Positions 7,785 to 18,706 of a stretch of 64,000 nt of DNA are shown here, in pieces (position 1 is the first letter of the stretch; each line of letters starts with the position of its first letter). The translations under genes and the position numbers were made by a program. Below the pieces are notes generated by a model, which was not told the origin of the DNA, did no database searches, and worked only from the letters and a program-made list of their open reading frames with translations. The stretch comes from Stutzerimonas kunmingensis (GTDB lineage Bacteria; Pseudomonadota; Gammaproteobacteria; Pseudomonadales; Pseudomonadaceae): assembly GCF_002929225.1 (NCBI RefSeq), contig NZ_PISM01000022.1, positions 124,001 to 188,000 on the forward strand, given 5' to 3'.

Positions 7785-8612
7785 TTATCCATGCAGTCCA
7801 AGCAGGCAGGCTTCGATACGAGCCAGCCGGTGCTCGGCAGGTTCTTCCTTGTTGGTCAGCCCCGTTCGAACCTCGGGGCTGTCGATGGCATCGGGAAACT
7901 GCAGCGCCAACTCAACGTAGGCGAACAGGTGCTGTTCGGCCTCGATACCGAATGCCTCGGCTTCGTGCACGCGCTGCTTGACGACCGCTTCCAGGTCCGG
8001 GGCGGACTTTTCATGAAAGTCATCCGCAGAAAAGTGGTTGATCAGGCGCTGGATGAAGCGCTGTCGTTCCTGTTGTTGCCAATGAACGAGGTGCTCGGGA
8101 TGGATCGAAAACCAGCCCTCGTCGTCAGCAGTTCTGCCGGGAGAAATCTGGTTTGTGGTGAAACCTCGCCATTCGCTCTGCTCGGTGGTCAGTAAGATGC
8201 CGCTGACAGGGCCGAGCCAAGCGCTCAGCTCCTCTTGCGTGAGGCTGTCGAAGAAGCGTTCGCTCAAGGCCGGGTCGTAGAATCGGCAGAACGCCAGTTC
8301 ACCGGAGGGCAGACTGACGCTCAGCAGGCTGCGCAAATGGTTCGCCAGGTCATTGATGCTTGCGGCGCTTTCCAACAGTAGCCCTGCCGATTGCCAGCGC
8401 TCCCGGTTCTGCCACATCAGATGCTGCCCCGCGAGGCTGTACAGGACGGGGCTGCATTCCAGCATGGACTCATGGCGCGTACCTCGGTACAGCGGCTCCA
8501 GGCGGGGTTCGTCGTCGTGCTGGTAGATGATCTGCAGAGCCGGTAATGCGGCACCATCGAGCAGCAGGTAGAGGTCGTCTCGCTCGATATCCGGTTCTTC
8601 TACAGCCTGCAT
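7785..8612 (-). CDS. DUF4123 T6SS effector adaptor (Tap-like)
   Basis: A DUF4123 protein of 275 residues that would load the downstream effector onto VgrG. The N-terminal part (DDLYLLLDGAALPALQIIYQ, then LEPLYRGTRHESMLECSPVLY) is the DUF4123 signature. The C-terminal third is a charged helical region typical of cargo-specific adaptors. I chose the start at 8612 because its ATG overlaps the VgrG stop as TGATG. The open frame continues upstream to 8792, but that part only mirrors vgrG. Confidence 0.85.
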   Translation of the reverse strand: MQAVEEPDIERDDLYLLLDGAALPALQIIYQHDDEPRLEPLYRGTRHESMLECSPVLYSLAGQHLMWQNRERWQSAGLLLESAASINDLANHLRSLLSVSLPSGELAFCRFYDPALSERFFDSLTQEELSAWLGPVSGILLTTEQSEWRGFTTNQISPGRTADDEGWFSIHPEHLVHWQQQERQRFIQRLINHFSADDFHEKSAPDLEAVVKQRVHEAEAFGIEAEQHLFAYVELALQFPDAIDSPEVRTGLTNKEEPAEHRLARIEACLLGLHG

Positions 8613-10768
8613 CAGGCGGTGCTCGCGTTCTTGCCGCATGGGCAAACCTCCAACTGGCATGAGCCATCGGCTTGCATTCCGCACTGCTTGACCAACAGCA
8701 GTTTGGCGGCCGCGGCCTGTTTGAGTTGCCGCGACATGTTGATCAGGGCAGGCAAGGTGAGGCTGCCGGCAACGGCGCTGGTTGCCAGCCATGGCATTAC
8801 CGGCGCCAGAATCTTCAGCCCCGACCCCTTTCCGGCAGCGCCACCCGAATTCATCCGGATCGTCGCACCGCTCAGCGTCACGCCGCTGGGGTCGAGCTTG
8901 AGAAAACTGCCGCCGCCGGAGGCGGTGAGCTCCATGCCGGCGTCGATGACGACCTTGCTGCCGGCGTAGTAGTGGATCTCGTTGCCCGCCTCGATGAATT
9001 GCCCAGTGCCGATCTTCAGGTGCTGGGTATTGCCCACGGTGAGGTGGTCGTTGGCGCGGATTTCAGTTTTGCGGTCGGCGTGGGTGGTGCGGTGTTCTTC
9101 GGCGCGGAACTCGCTGTAGCTATTGGCCTCCACCGTGTCGTGACGCTCGTGGCCAACGCGGATCTTCTGGTCGTGCTCGATGTTCTCGTCCCAGTCGCGC
9201 TGGGCGTGGAGGTAGATCTGCTCGGCGCCCTTGCGGTCTTCGATGCGCAGCTCGTTGTAGCCGCCACCGCCTGGGGAACTCAGGGTCTTGAACACCGTGC
9301 GGGTCTTGTTCGCCGGCAGGTCGTAGGGGACCTGGTGTTCCTTGTGGTACAGGCAACCGGTCACCAGCGGTTGGTCGGGGTCGCCTTCGAGGAAGGTCAC
9401 CAGCACTTCCATGCCGACCCTCGGAATGGCAATGCCGCCATAGCGGTCGCCGGCCCAGCTGGAGCCGACGCGCAGCCAGCAGCTGGTCTTGTCGTCGGCC
9501 TGGCCTTCACGATCCCAGTGAAATTGAACGCGTACTCGGCCGTACTCGTCGCAGTGGATTTCTTCGCCGGCCGGGCCGGTGACCACTGCGGTCTGGCTGC
9601 CGAGGACCTTCGGTTTCGGATGGTTCAGCGCCGGGCGGAAGGGGATGTCCCAGGGGGTGGCGGTGAAGTGGTTGCGGTAGCCTTGTTGGAAGTCGGAGCT
9701 GGTAAGAGCCCCCTCACCCCAGCCCTCTCCCCATAGGGGAGAGGGGGCCAGTCCGTGGTGAGCTGGGACATTGGTAATTGATTCCTCCAGCACCTGTGGC
9801 TGCTTACCTTCATGCAGCACTTCGGTCAGCAGCCAGAGCTGGTTCCAGTCGCTGCGGGGGTGTTCGCCGAGCGGGAGGAAGTGCCCGCTCGCCAGCCGCG
9901 GCTGGTCGCTTTCGCCTTCGGCCAGTTCGTAGTCGTGGCGGTGGCGCTCCAGGGCGCGTTGCGACAGGTGCTTGCCGCGGGCGCGCTCGGTGAAGCGGCC
10001 GGGGTAAACGTAGTCTTCAAGGTCGGGCTGGAAGTCGCTATGAAACGCGGCCTCCATGGTCAGACGTGGCTTCTCGAAATCGTAATCGCGGCGCGTGACG
10101 CGGCTGGGGCGGGTTTCCAGGCGCAGGCCGAAGCGCTTGATCACCGGCTGGTCGGCGACCAGGCCGCTGTCCTGCTGATAGGCGGTGGCAGCGAGCCTGG
10201 GGAAGACGGTCTGGTCATCGCCGAAGACCAGGGCATGACCGGCCGCGCTGTGCTGGAAGTGATAGTGGATGCCCTCTTCCTCGCACAGGCGCTGGATGAA
10301 GTGCAGGTCCGATTCGTCGTACTGCACGCAATATTCGCGCGGCGGATAGATCACCGGGCCGAGCTGGAAGCGGTAGGCATCGGCCTGGATGCCATGCTCT
10401 TCGAGCACCTGGGCGACGATCTGCGGCACGCTAAGGTGCTGAAAGATGCGCTGGTTGGTGCGATGGGCGAGATAGGCCAGCTGCGGCACGAGCGTGAGCC
10501 GATAGCGGGTCAGGCGCTGGCCGGATTCACCCTGAGCGGCCTGATGCACCAGCCCATGAATGCCGCTGCCGTCCGGGGCGAAGGCGAGGAAGGCCCGGCG
10601 ATGCAGCAGGCTTTCCAGGTCCAGATCGGGGCGCTCGCTGACCAGTTCCAAGTCGAAGCGATAAGGCTGGCTGATGGCCTCGCGACCTTGGAATTCGAGC
10701 ACCTTGAAGTCGTGCTCGATGCCTTCGAGGGAAAGCGTGAAGTGGGCCTGGTTGGCGGGGTTGAACAT
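8612..10768 (-). CDS. vgrG: T6SS spike protein VgrG
   Basis: A 718-residue VgrG, the trimeric puncturing spike. Residues 1-330 form the gp27-like base (Phage_GPD, with YCVQYDESDLHFIQRLCEEEGIHYHF), about 385-470 the gp5 OB-fold (EEIHCDEYGRVRVQFHWDR, GWAGDRYGG-like and DQPLVTGCLYH), and about 490-625 the DUF2345/beta-helix repeat region. The C-terminal tail is rich in alanine and cysteine and probably docks the DUF4123-bound cargo. Residues about 336-358 are an unusual insertion encoded by a palindromic repeat. The gene begins 15 bases after the sigma54-activator stop. Confidence 0.95.
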   Translation of the reverse strand: MFNPANQAHFTLSLEGIEHDFKVLEFQGREAISQPYRFDLELVSERPDLDLESLLHRRAFLAFAPDGSGIHGLVHQAAQGESGQRLTRYRLTLVPQLAYLAHRTNQRIFQHLSVPQIVAQVLEEHGIQADAYRFQLGPVIYPPREYCVQYDESDLHFIQRLCEEEGIHYHFQHSAAGHALVFGDDQTVFPRLAATAYQQDSGLVADQPVIKRFGLRLETRPSRVTRRDYDFEKPRLTMEAAFHSDFQPDLEDYVYPGRFTERARGKHLSQRALERHRHDYELAEGESDQPRLASGHFLPLGEHPRSDWNQLWLLTEVLHEGKQPQVLEESITNVPAHHGLAPSPLWGEGWGEGALTSSDFQQGYRNHFTATPWDIPFRPALNHPKPKVLGSQTAVVTGPAGEEIHCDEYGRVRVQFHWDREGQADDKTSCWLRVGSSWAGDRYGGIAIPRVGMEVLVTFLEGDPDQPLVTGCLYHKEHQVPYDLPANKTRTVFKTLSSPGGGGYNELRIEDRKGAEQIYLHAQRDWDENIEHDQKIRVGHERHDTVEANSYSEFRAEEHRTTHADRKTEIRANDHLTVGNTQHLKIGTGQFIEAGNEIHYYAGSKVVIDAGMELTASGGGSFLKLDPSGVTLSGATIRMNSGGAAGKGSGLKILAPVMPWLATSAVAGSLTLPALINMSRQLKQAAAAKLLLVKQCGMQADGSCQLEVCPCGKNASTA
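9708..9748. repeat. Palindromic repeat inserted in frame in vgrG
   Basis: Inner arms CCCTCTCCCC (9723-9732) and GGGGAGAGGG (9736-9745), nested within GCCCCCTC (9708-9715) and GAGGGGGC (9741-9748). This is the widespread intergenic type that reads CCCTCACCCC then GCCCTCTCCCC. Here it lies inside coding sequence and is translated as LAPSPLWGEGWGEGAL between the gp27-like and OB-fold parts of VgrG. Confidence 0.85.
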
Positions 10769-10783
10769 GGCGTCTTTCCTTCC

Positions 10784-12301
<1,518 letters not shown>

Positions 12302-12302
12302 C

Positions 12303-14900
12303 TCAGGCGAACTCACAGACCAGCGCGCCGTCGCCATCCAGCGTGGCATGCACCCGCTGCAGCGGCTCGCCACTGGCCATGGCATCGAGCAGGCGGTCCA
12401 CCACCAGTGGTTGCAGGTGCTGCTCGATCAGATGGTCGATCAGGCGCGCACCGCTGTCGCTGTCGCAGCAGCGCTCGGAGAGGTGCGTGACCAGCGCCGG
12501 GCAGTGGCTGAACTGCAGCTGGCGACGCTGCAGGCGCTCACCGAAGCGTGCCAGCTTGAGCGCAACCAGCTCGTCGAGCACCTCCCCGGCGATCGGGTAA
12601 TAGGGCACCACGCGCATGCGCCCGAGCAGGGCCGGCTTGAAGTGCTGCGACAGTTGCGGGCGGATGGCCAGTTCCAGATCCTCGGCTGCCGGCCGCTGCC
12701 CGGCGGTGCAGAAGCTGGCGATGCGCTCGCTGGCAAGGTTGCTGGTCATGAGGATCAGGGTGTTGCGGAAGTTGATCTCGCGGCCTTCGCCGTCATTCGC
12801 CACGCCCTTGTCGAAGATCTGGTAGAAGACGTTCATCACATCGGGATCGGCCTTCTCCACCTCGTCGAGCAGGATCACTGAGTAGGGTTTCTGCCGCGCC
12901 GCTTCGGTGAGCATGCCGCCTTCGCCGTAGCCGACATAACCTGGAGGCGCGCCGATCAGGCGGGAAACGCTGTGCTTCTCCTGGAACTCGGACATGTTGA
13001 TCACGGTGAGGAAGCGTTCGCCGCCGTACAGCAGGTCGGCCAGAGCGAGGGCGGTCTCGGTCTTGCCGACGCCGCTGGGGCCGACCAGCAGGAAAACGCC
13101 CACCGGAGCGTCGGGCTTGTTCAGCCCGGCCGCTGCCGCGCGCATGGCACGATCCAGCGCCTCCACGGCCTGTTCCTGACCGCGCACCCGGGCGCGCAGA
13201 TCGGCGGCGAAATTGGCGACCTGGGCGTTGTGTTCACGGGCCAGCTGCGCCAGCGGCACGCCGGTCCAGTGGCTGATTACCTCCGCCACCAGGCGCGGGC
13301 AGACCTCATAGCTGACCAGTCGCTGCTCGGCCTGGACTGCCGCAAGTGCGGTCTGCAAGGCGCGCAGCTCGGCCTCCAGTTCATCGAGCGATGTGGCCAC
13401 GCCGTCCTCGATCGCATCGCCGCGGGCTTCGGCCGTGCGCTTGCGCAGGTCGAGCAGTCGCTCAGCGAGCTGGCGCTGCTTGGACCAGCGGGATTCGAGC
13501 AGCTCGATCTCGTCCCCCGCCGCGATCAGGCGTTGCTCCAGCCGCTCCAGGGCAGCCGTGTCGACCGGCAGGCCGGCGGCCAGATCGCGCCGCATGGCTT
13601 CACGCTGGCGCTCGCCTTCGGCGATTTCGCCACGCAGGCGTTCCAGCGCCTCGGGCGCGGCGGCGAGACTGATGCGCACCCGCGCGCAGGCGGTATCCAG
13701 CACATCGACGGCCTTGTCCGGCAGCTGCCGGCCGGCCAGGTAGCGTGCCGACAGCTCGGCGGCGGCCGTGACCGCATCGTCGCGCAGGTAGATGCCGTGG
13801 CTCTTTTCATAGACCGGCGCCAACCCGCGCAGGATGGTGACGGCTTCCGGAACGCTCGGCTCGTGCAGTTGCACCGGCTGGAAGCGCCGGGCCAGCGCCG
13901 GGTCCTTCTCGAAATATTTCTTGTATTCGCTCCAGGTCGTCGCCGCGATGGTGCGCAGCTCGCCGCGTGCCAGGGCCGGCTTGAGCAGGTTGGCCGCATC
14001 GCCACTGCCGGCCTGGCCACCGGCGCCGATCAGCGTGTGCGCCTCATCGATGAACAGGATGATCGGCTTGGGCGAGCCTTTCACCTCGTCGATCACGTCC
14101 TGCAGACGGCGTTCGAATTCGCCCTTCACGCTGGCGCCGGCCTGCAGCAGGCCGAGGTCGAGGCACAGCAGCTCGACGCCCTTGAGTGCCGCCGGCACTT
14201 CGCCGGCGGCGATGCGCAGTGCCAGGCCTTCGACGATGGCAGTCTTGCCGACCCCGGCCTCGCCGACCACGATCGGATTGTTCTTCCGCCGCCGGGCAAG
14301 GATGTCGATCATCTGGCGGATCGCCGAGTCGCGGCAGAGCACCGGATCGAGCTTGCCGTCGCGGGCCTGCTGGGTGAAATTGTGGGTAAAGCGCGCCAGG
14401 CTGGATTCGCCGCTGGCTGCCGGCTTGCCGTTCGCGGCCTGCGGCTGCTGGCTTAGGGCGAAGTCGCGCAGGCGCTCGGCATCCAGCCGGGCCAGCAATG
14501 GCTGGTAGTGGCTGCCGGCATAGCGCAGCGGATTGCGCAGCAGCGCGAGAATCAGCGCGGCCTGGTCGATCTGGCTCTGGCCGAGCTCCAAGCTGGCCAC
14601 CAGCAGGGCATCCTGAAGCCATTGCACCAGTTCGGTGGAAAACACCGGGTTGCGCGACTCGCTGTGCTCACCTCGCGGTTGCAGCGCCTGCGCCAGTGCG
14701 CCGGCATCCACTTCGGCATCCAGCAAGGCTCGCTTGAGCAATCCATCGGGACGCTCTAGCAGGCCGAGCAGCAGATCCTCGACGAGAATCTTGCTGCCGC
14801 CACGTACCACGCAGCGTTCGGCTGCGCCTTCCAAATCGCGCTTGGTTTCGGCGTCCAGCGCCTGTACCAGCTGTTGCAGATCGACATTGATCATTTTCAT
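12303..14900 (-). CDS. tssH: T6SS AAA+ ATPase ClpV (TssH)
   Basis: An 865-residue ClpB-type ATPase that disassembles the contracted TssB-TssC sheath. It has an N-terminal ClpV-specific domain (about 1-160), a first AAA module with Walker A GEAGVGKT and Walker B LFIDEAHTLIGAGG, a middle coiled-coil region (about 400-510) and a second AAA module with GPSGVGKT and ILLDEVEKA. The segment RRKNNPIVVGEAGVGKTAIVEG is the ClpV/ClpB signature. It follows tssG by five bases. Confidence 0.95.
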   Translation of the reverse strand: MKMINVDLQQLVQALDAETKRDLEGAAERCVVRGGSKILVEDLLLGLLERPDGLLKRALLDAEVDAGALAQALQPRGEHSESRNPVFSTELVQWLQDALLVASLELGQSQIDQAALILALLRNPLRYAGSHYQPLLARLDAERLRDFALSQQPQAANGKPAASGESSLARFTHNFTQQARDGKLDPVLCRDSAIRQMIDILARRRKNNPIVVGEAGVGKTAIVEGLALRIAAGEVPAALKGVELLCLDLGLLQAGASVKGEFERRLQDVIDEVKGSPKPIILFIDEAHTLIGAGGQAGSGDAANLLKPALARGELRTIAATTWSEYKKYFEKDPALARRFQPVQLHEPSVPEAVTILRGLAPVYEKSHGIYLRDDAVTAAAELSARYLAGRQLPDKAVDVLDTACARVRISLAAAPEALERLRGEIAEGERQREAMRRDLAAGLPVDTAALERLEQRLIAAGDEIELLESRWSKQRQLAERLLDLRKRTAEARGDAIEDGVATSLDELEAELRALQTALAAVQAEQRLVSYEVCPRLVAEVISHWTGVPLAQLAREHNAQVANFAADLRARVRGQEQAVEALDRAMRAAAAGLNKPDAPVGVFLLVGPSGVGKTETALALADLLYGGERFLTVINMSEFQEKHSVSRLIGAPPGYVGYGEGGMLTEAARQKPYSVILLDEVEKADPDVMNVFYQIFDKGVANDGEGREINFRNTLILMTSNLASERIASFCTAGQRPAAEDLELAIRPQLSQHFKPALLGRMRVVPYYPIAGEVLDELVALKLARFGERLQRRQLQFSHCPALVTHLSERCCDSDSGARLIDHLIEQHLQPLVVDRLLDAMASGEPLQRVHATLDGDGALVCEFA

Positions 14901-14905
14901 CTTCC

Positions 14906-15913
14906 TTAATGGGTCTGGCTGCCGAGAGTGACCAAGCCGTCGGCGCGTTCGCGTCCGAGCCAGCTGGTCCAGCCGAGGCGGCAGTTGTTGTCGGCGCCGA
15001 TGCGCAGCTCACGGATCTCGTCCGGGCGAAGCTCCAGGCGCAGGTCGTAATCCAGCGGATCGCGCAGGGTGAAGCGCACCAGCGCACAGAGCGGCTGGTA
15101 GCCGCTGCCGATAGGCAGGAATTCGTGGAAGCGATTCCAGTCCAGCTGGCGGATATGGATGCGAAACTTGCCGCCGCGGTCGCGGACCCGCTCGCCGAGC
15201 ACCAGGCTTTCGCCCAGCTGGCTGTTGGCCTGGCCGAGACGGTTGCGTTGCTCGCCGAGGATTTCCACCTGGCGCTCCAGGCATTGCTCGATGTTCAGCT
15301 CGGCGTGCTTGAAGTAGTAGCGCAGCACCGATTCGATCAGTGCTGCCGAGTGGGCGCGCAGGCTGAGCAGACCGAGATAGGGCAGCAGGCGCTTCCAGTT
15401 CAGCTCTGGCGCGTTGCGGATGGCCTCGCCGCTGAGTCCGACCAGAGCGAACAGCTGCTCCGAGAAGGGGTCATGGGCGCCGCTGGTGAAGCGGGCCCGG
15501 TAGCGGTATTTCTGCCAGATTGGCAACAGGAGGCGCTGCAGGCGATTGTTGAACAGGTCGAGAAAGTCGCGGGTCGGGTTGCCGTCCTCGCTGTCGCCAA
15601 GTGCCTGTTCACCGTAGAAGGCCGGTAGCGGCGAGCCGGCGCCGAACAGGCTGACCAGGTTGATGCGCAGGCGCGCGCGCCACTCGCCATGCTCCTGGAA
15701 GAACTGCACCTGCTCGATATCGCTGCCGGGAAAGCCCAGGCTCGGATTGGCCTGGAACTCCAGGCGCTCGTAGAGCGATTCTTCGTCCAGGCCAGGGTTG
15801 AGCTGGCGCAGGCGATCGAGCACCAGCAGCACGCCCTGGAACAGGCTGTACTCGCGAATGCCGCGGTTGAGCGGTTTCAGAGCAGCGGTTGCTGACCCAT
15901 GCGCGGCGTCCAT
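14906..15913 (-). CDS. tssG: T6SS baseplate protein TssG
   Basis: A 335-residue TssG (ImpH/VasB) protein, part of the TssE-F-G-K baseplate wedge. The family segments YSLFQGVLLVLDRL, RFEFQANPSLGFP-like, and NPTRDFLDLFNNRLQRLLLPIWQKYRY are present. It overlaps the end of tssF by 37 bases, as in other T6SS operons, and is followed by clpV. Confidence 0.94.
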   Translation of the reverse strand: MDAAHGSATAALKPLNRGIREYSLFQGVLLVLDRLRQLNPGLDEESLYERLEFQANPSLGFPGSDIEQVQFFQEHGEWRARLRINLVSLFGAGSPLPAFYGEQALGDSEDGNPTRDFLDLFNNRLQRLLLPIWQKYRYRARFTSGAHDPFSEQLFALVGLSGEAIRNAPELNWKRLLPYLGLLSLRAHSAALIESVLRYYFKHAELNIEQCLERQVEILGEQRNRLGQANSQLGESLVLGERVRDRGGKFRIHIRQLDWNRFHEFLPIGSGYQPLCALVRFTLRDPLDYDLRLELRPDEIRELRIGADNNCRLGWTSWLGRERADGLVTLGSQTH

Positions 15914-17667
15914 TGGTACACCTCTCCCTGTGTGCTCTGCACGCGCAGCTCGTGATACGAGTTGAGGCTGGCGTAGAGGGCGAAGAATTCGTTGAGCACC
16001 GAGGCGAAGAGGAACAGGTCGCCCTCACCGATGAAGCCGTCCTGGTTCATGGTCAGTTCGGTGCGTACGCCGCGCACCGGCAGCCCGCGATGCAGGCGAT
16101 CGACGTGCTGGTGGGCGATGTGAGTCAGGCCGCCGAGGCGCCGCCGGCTGACGTTCTCGGCGTGCTTGTCGTAATAGCGCGGCAGGTCGTAAGTCTCGAG
16201 GATCACCTTGAGCGCCTCGACGTTGGCCAGCGACAGGTAGTTCAGCGACATGTTGCTGATCAGCTTCCACAGATAGTCACGCTGCAGCGGCGGCGCGTAG
16301 CTCGGGGTGACCGCCGAGATGTTGCGGAAGCTGAGGAATTCCGGCGTGTCTTCGCAGGGCTTGCAGATGTCGCCGAGCTTCAGCTGGCGCGGCAGGTTCT
16401 GGTTGGTACAGGTCAGCTCGATGGACAGCGTCTCGTGCTGGTCGAGGTTGCGCAGGCCGAAGCTGAGCCAGGTTTCCTGCCCTTCTCCGAGCAGCGAAGG
16501 TTGCTGGCGCACGCTGTAGTGCGGGCGCGCCACCGGCACATCGAAGCTGGCGTCGTGCTCGAAGGATTCGAACGGCACGTATTCTTCGTAGCCCATGCCG
16601 CCGGGTTTCCAGCCGGTCACCCGGTCCACCGAGAACACGCCGCATTGCTGCGCATCGTACTCGGCTGGCAGCAGCAGGTACTGGTCCTGCTTGCCGTCCA
16701 GGCGGATCGGGATGGCATCGTGCGGGAACAGGTTGACCACCGGCGTGCAGTACAGGCGCACGTTGTCCAGCGTCGGGCGGATGCGCTGCACGCCGGCCTT
16801 GTGAATGTCGAAGCGCAGCTCCAGGCCGCGGGCCTGCTTGAGCAAATCCTCCGGGATGCGCTGGATGACCTCCAGACCCTTGAGGTCGACGAAGAGGAAC
16901 TTGTCCGGGAAGGCGAAATATTCCTGCAGGTAGCGATAGCCGCGGAATGTATTGAGCGGGTAGGGGATCAGCGCCTCATCCTCGGCGAATCCCACCGGTT
17001 CGACCTGCTTGGCGTTGAGCTGCAAGGGGGTCAGCGGTCGGCCATCGGGACCTGTCAGCGGTTTGCCCTGCGCGTCCAGCGGCACCAGCTCGATGCCGCC
17101 CAGATGCCGCAACAGGCTGAGGTAGAGCAGCTGACTGATGTAAGGCTCGCCCGCCAGGTGCAGGCGCAGATGACTGAGGCCGATCTCGCCGAGATGACCA
17201 TCGGCGCTCATCTGCAGGCGCAGGCTGAGCAGCGCGCCGGTGCCCTTGACCGAATACTCCAGCGCCTGCAGCGCCAGTGGCAGCACTTCTGTGGCGTAGG
17301 CTGTGCGAAAACAGCAGCTGACGCCTTGCACAGGATTGGATTCCACCGGCGTGTTGCGTGGCACCGTCAGCGCCGGGCCCGGGCGTTTCAGCGGATCGAA
17401 CTGCAGCATGCTGAACGCCGGCAGCGGGCGCATGTAATTCGGCCACAGCAGATGCATCAGCGAGTGAGTCAGCTCCGGCAACTCGTCATCGAGCTTCTGC
17501 CGCAGCCGCCCGGTGAGAAAGGCGAACCCTTCGAGCAGCCGCTCGACATCCGGATCGCGCCCGGCCTGCCCGAGGAATGGCGCCAGTGCCGGACTGCGCT
17601 CGGCGAAGCGCTTGCCCAGCTGGCGCAGGGCGGTGAGTTCGCTCTGGTAGTAGTGGTTGAAAGACAT
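15877..17667 (-). CDS. tssF: T6SS baseplate protein TssF
   Basis: A 596-residue TssF (ImpG/VasA) protein of the baseplate. The family N-terminus MSFNHYYQSELTALRQLG, the ERSPALAPFLG.AGRDPDVERLLEGFAFL stretch and the DELPELTHSLMHLLWPNYMRP motif are all clear. The ATG at 17667 was chosen because the family begins there. The frame extends 51 bases further up without support. The gap to the lipoprotein gene upstream is 51 bases. Confidence 0.95.
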   Translation of the reverse strand: MSFNHYYQSELTALRQLGKRFAERSPALAPFLGQAGRDPDVERLLEGFAFLTGRLRQKLDDELPELTHSLMHLLWPNYMRPLPAFSMLQFDPLKRPGPALTVPRNTPVESNPVQGVSCCFRTAYATEVLPLALQALEYSVKGTGALLSLRLQMSADGHLGEIGLSHLRLHLAGEPYISQLLYLSLLRHLGGIELVPLDAQGKPLTGPDGRPLTPLQLNAKQVEPVGFAEDEALIPYPLNTFRGYRYLQEYFAFPDKFLFVDLKGLEVIQRIPEDLLKQARGLELRFDIHKAGVQRIRPTLDNVRLYCTPVVNLFPHDAIPIRLDGKQDQYLLLPAEYDAQQCGVFSVDRVTGWKPGGMGYEEYVPFESFEHDASFDVPVARPHYSVRQQPSLLGEGQETWLSFGLRNLDQHETLSIELTCTNQNLPRQLKLGDICKPCEDTPEFLSFRNISAVTPSYAPPLQRDYLWKLISNMSLNYLSLANVEALKVILETYDLPRYYDKHAENVSRRRLGGLTHIAHQHVDRLHRGLPVRGVRTELTMNQDGFIGEGDLFLFASVLNEFFALYASLNSYHELRVQSTQGEVYQWTPRMGQQPLL

Positions 17668-17718
17668 GTCTAACGATTCATCCTTGTCGTTCCGTGTCCG
17701 GCGCTGTGCGGATTGCAC

Positions 17719-18084
17719 CTAGCGTCGGCGGTAGCATCCCGTGGTGGTGTCCATGTTCACGAGCAGGCAGTTGCCGCTTGGCACAAGTCTCATCCCGTCG
17801 AAAAAGGCCCTCGGCCCGCGTTCGCGTAACTCGATCTGCCCGTCCACCATTGCCCAGCGCCCTCGACCCTGGATGTCGAGGCTGCCGTAGTAAAGCACCG
17901 CCTCGAACGTGCCCTGTTCATGGAGCAGCAGCTGTGAGCCCATTTCCATCACGCCGACCAGTTCGTAGCGCCCGGCCAGTTCGCGTGGTGGCGGCGTGGA
18001 AGTGTTGGTGCAGGCGGCCAATGTCAGCGCGAGGGCGGCGAGTGCCAGGCGGGCGCGGCGTGGGGAGGGTTTACCACGAGTCAT
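17719..18084 (-). CDS. Small lipoprotein of the T6SS effector cassette, unknown family
   Basis: A 121-residue predicted lipoprotein with an arginine-rich start, a hydrophobic stretch and a lipobox LAAC at residues 22-25. The mature part looks like a small beta-barrel-like META/lipocalin-type domain (GRYELVGVMEMGSQLLLHEQGTFEAVLYYG), with two further cysteines near the end. Its start overlaps the DUF2931 gene by 14 bases. It is the third gene of the cassette between tssE and tssF. It may be a second immunity protein or an envelope accessory factor. I cannot assign a function. Confidence 0.7.
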   Translation of the reverse strand: MTRGKPSPRRARLALAALALTLAACTNTSTPPPRELAGRYELVGVMEMGSQLLLHEQGTFEAVLYYGSLDIQGRGRWAMVDGQIELRERGPRAFFDGMRLVPSGNCLLVNMDTTTGCYRRR

Positions 18085-18706
18085 AGGGCACCCCGTGTTG
18101 CTCGACATAGGCCTTGGCCTCGTCCGAGATGAAGTAGTAGTGCCCATCGGATTTCCCGCCATAAGGTCCGACTTTGCTGATCGCGGCGTGGAACCGACCG
18201 ATTTCGATGGACCGGACGCAGGGACCGCCGACCCAGGCCTTGGCGACACCGCCGGGGGCCAGCCCAATGGTGATGTCTTTGCGAAATTGTCCATCCAGCC
18301 ACTTGCCCTGAAAGTGACAATAGCCGCGTTGAGGCTTGAGCATTTCCTCGCGCACCCACTCGGGAATATTGATGCGTACGTTGTAGGTCTGCGGTTCGAC
18401 CAGCGATTGCCAACGCACGAAAATGATCTCCGGCAGATCAATACCTGGCAGGTCCTTGCCTGCGCCTCCTGCTGGATGTTCAGGCCAGCCGCTGACCTTG
18501 CCGGAGTAGGAAGGGATCCCGCCACTGACGCGCTCGTAGGCCAGCCCCCTGCGGTCGATCACATCCACGCTTTCCACCCAGATTTCCATATGCTCAGGCG
18601 CAAAGACACCCACAAACCAGGCGTTATAGGGGAGTTTCGGCTGGGCGTGGCTGTTGGTGCAGCCGCTGAGCAGAGCGAGTATGCAGGCGAGAAGGAGTTT
18701 CTTCAT
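18071..18706 (-). CDS. DUF2931 lipoprotein, likely immunity protein to the phospholipase effector
   Basis: A 211-residue lipoprotein with a signal peptide ending in the lipobox LLSGC (residues 12-16). The mature part matches the DUF2931 family (LPYNAWFVGVFAPEHMEIWVE, VDVIDRRGLAYERVSGG). Its ATG overlaps the stop of the PAAR-DUF2235 effector by four bases. DUF2931 genes commonly follow DUF2235 lipase effectors, so it probably neutralises that enzyme in the periplasm. That pairing is inferred. Confidence 0.82.
   Translation of the reverse strand: MKKLLLACILALLSGCTNSHAQPKLPYNAWFVGVFAPEHMEIWVESVDVIDRRGLAYERVSGGIPSYSGKVSGWPEHPAGGAGKDLPGIDLPEIIFVRWQSLVEPQTYNVRINIPEWVREEMLKPQRGYCHFQGKWLDGQFRKDITIGLAPGGVAKAWVGGPCVRSIEIGRFHAAISKVGPYGGKSDGHYYFISDEAKAYVEQHGVPYDSW

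Noticed and set aside
8613..8792. Upstream extension of the DUF4123 frame
   Set aside because: It overlaps the vgrG 3' end fully. The TGATG overlap at 8612 gives a natural start.
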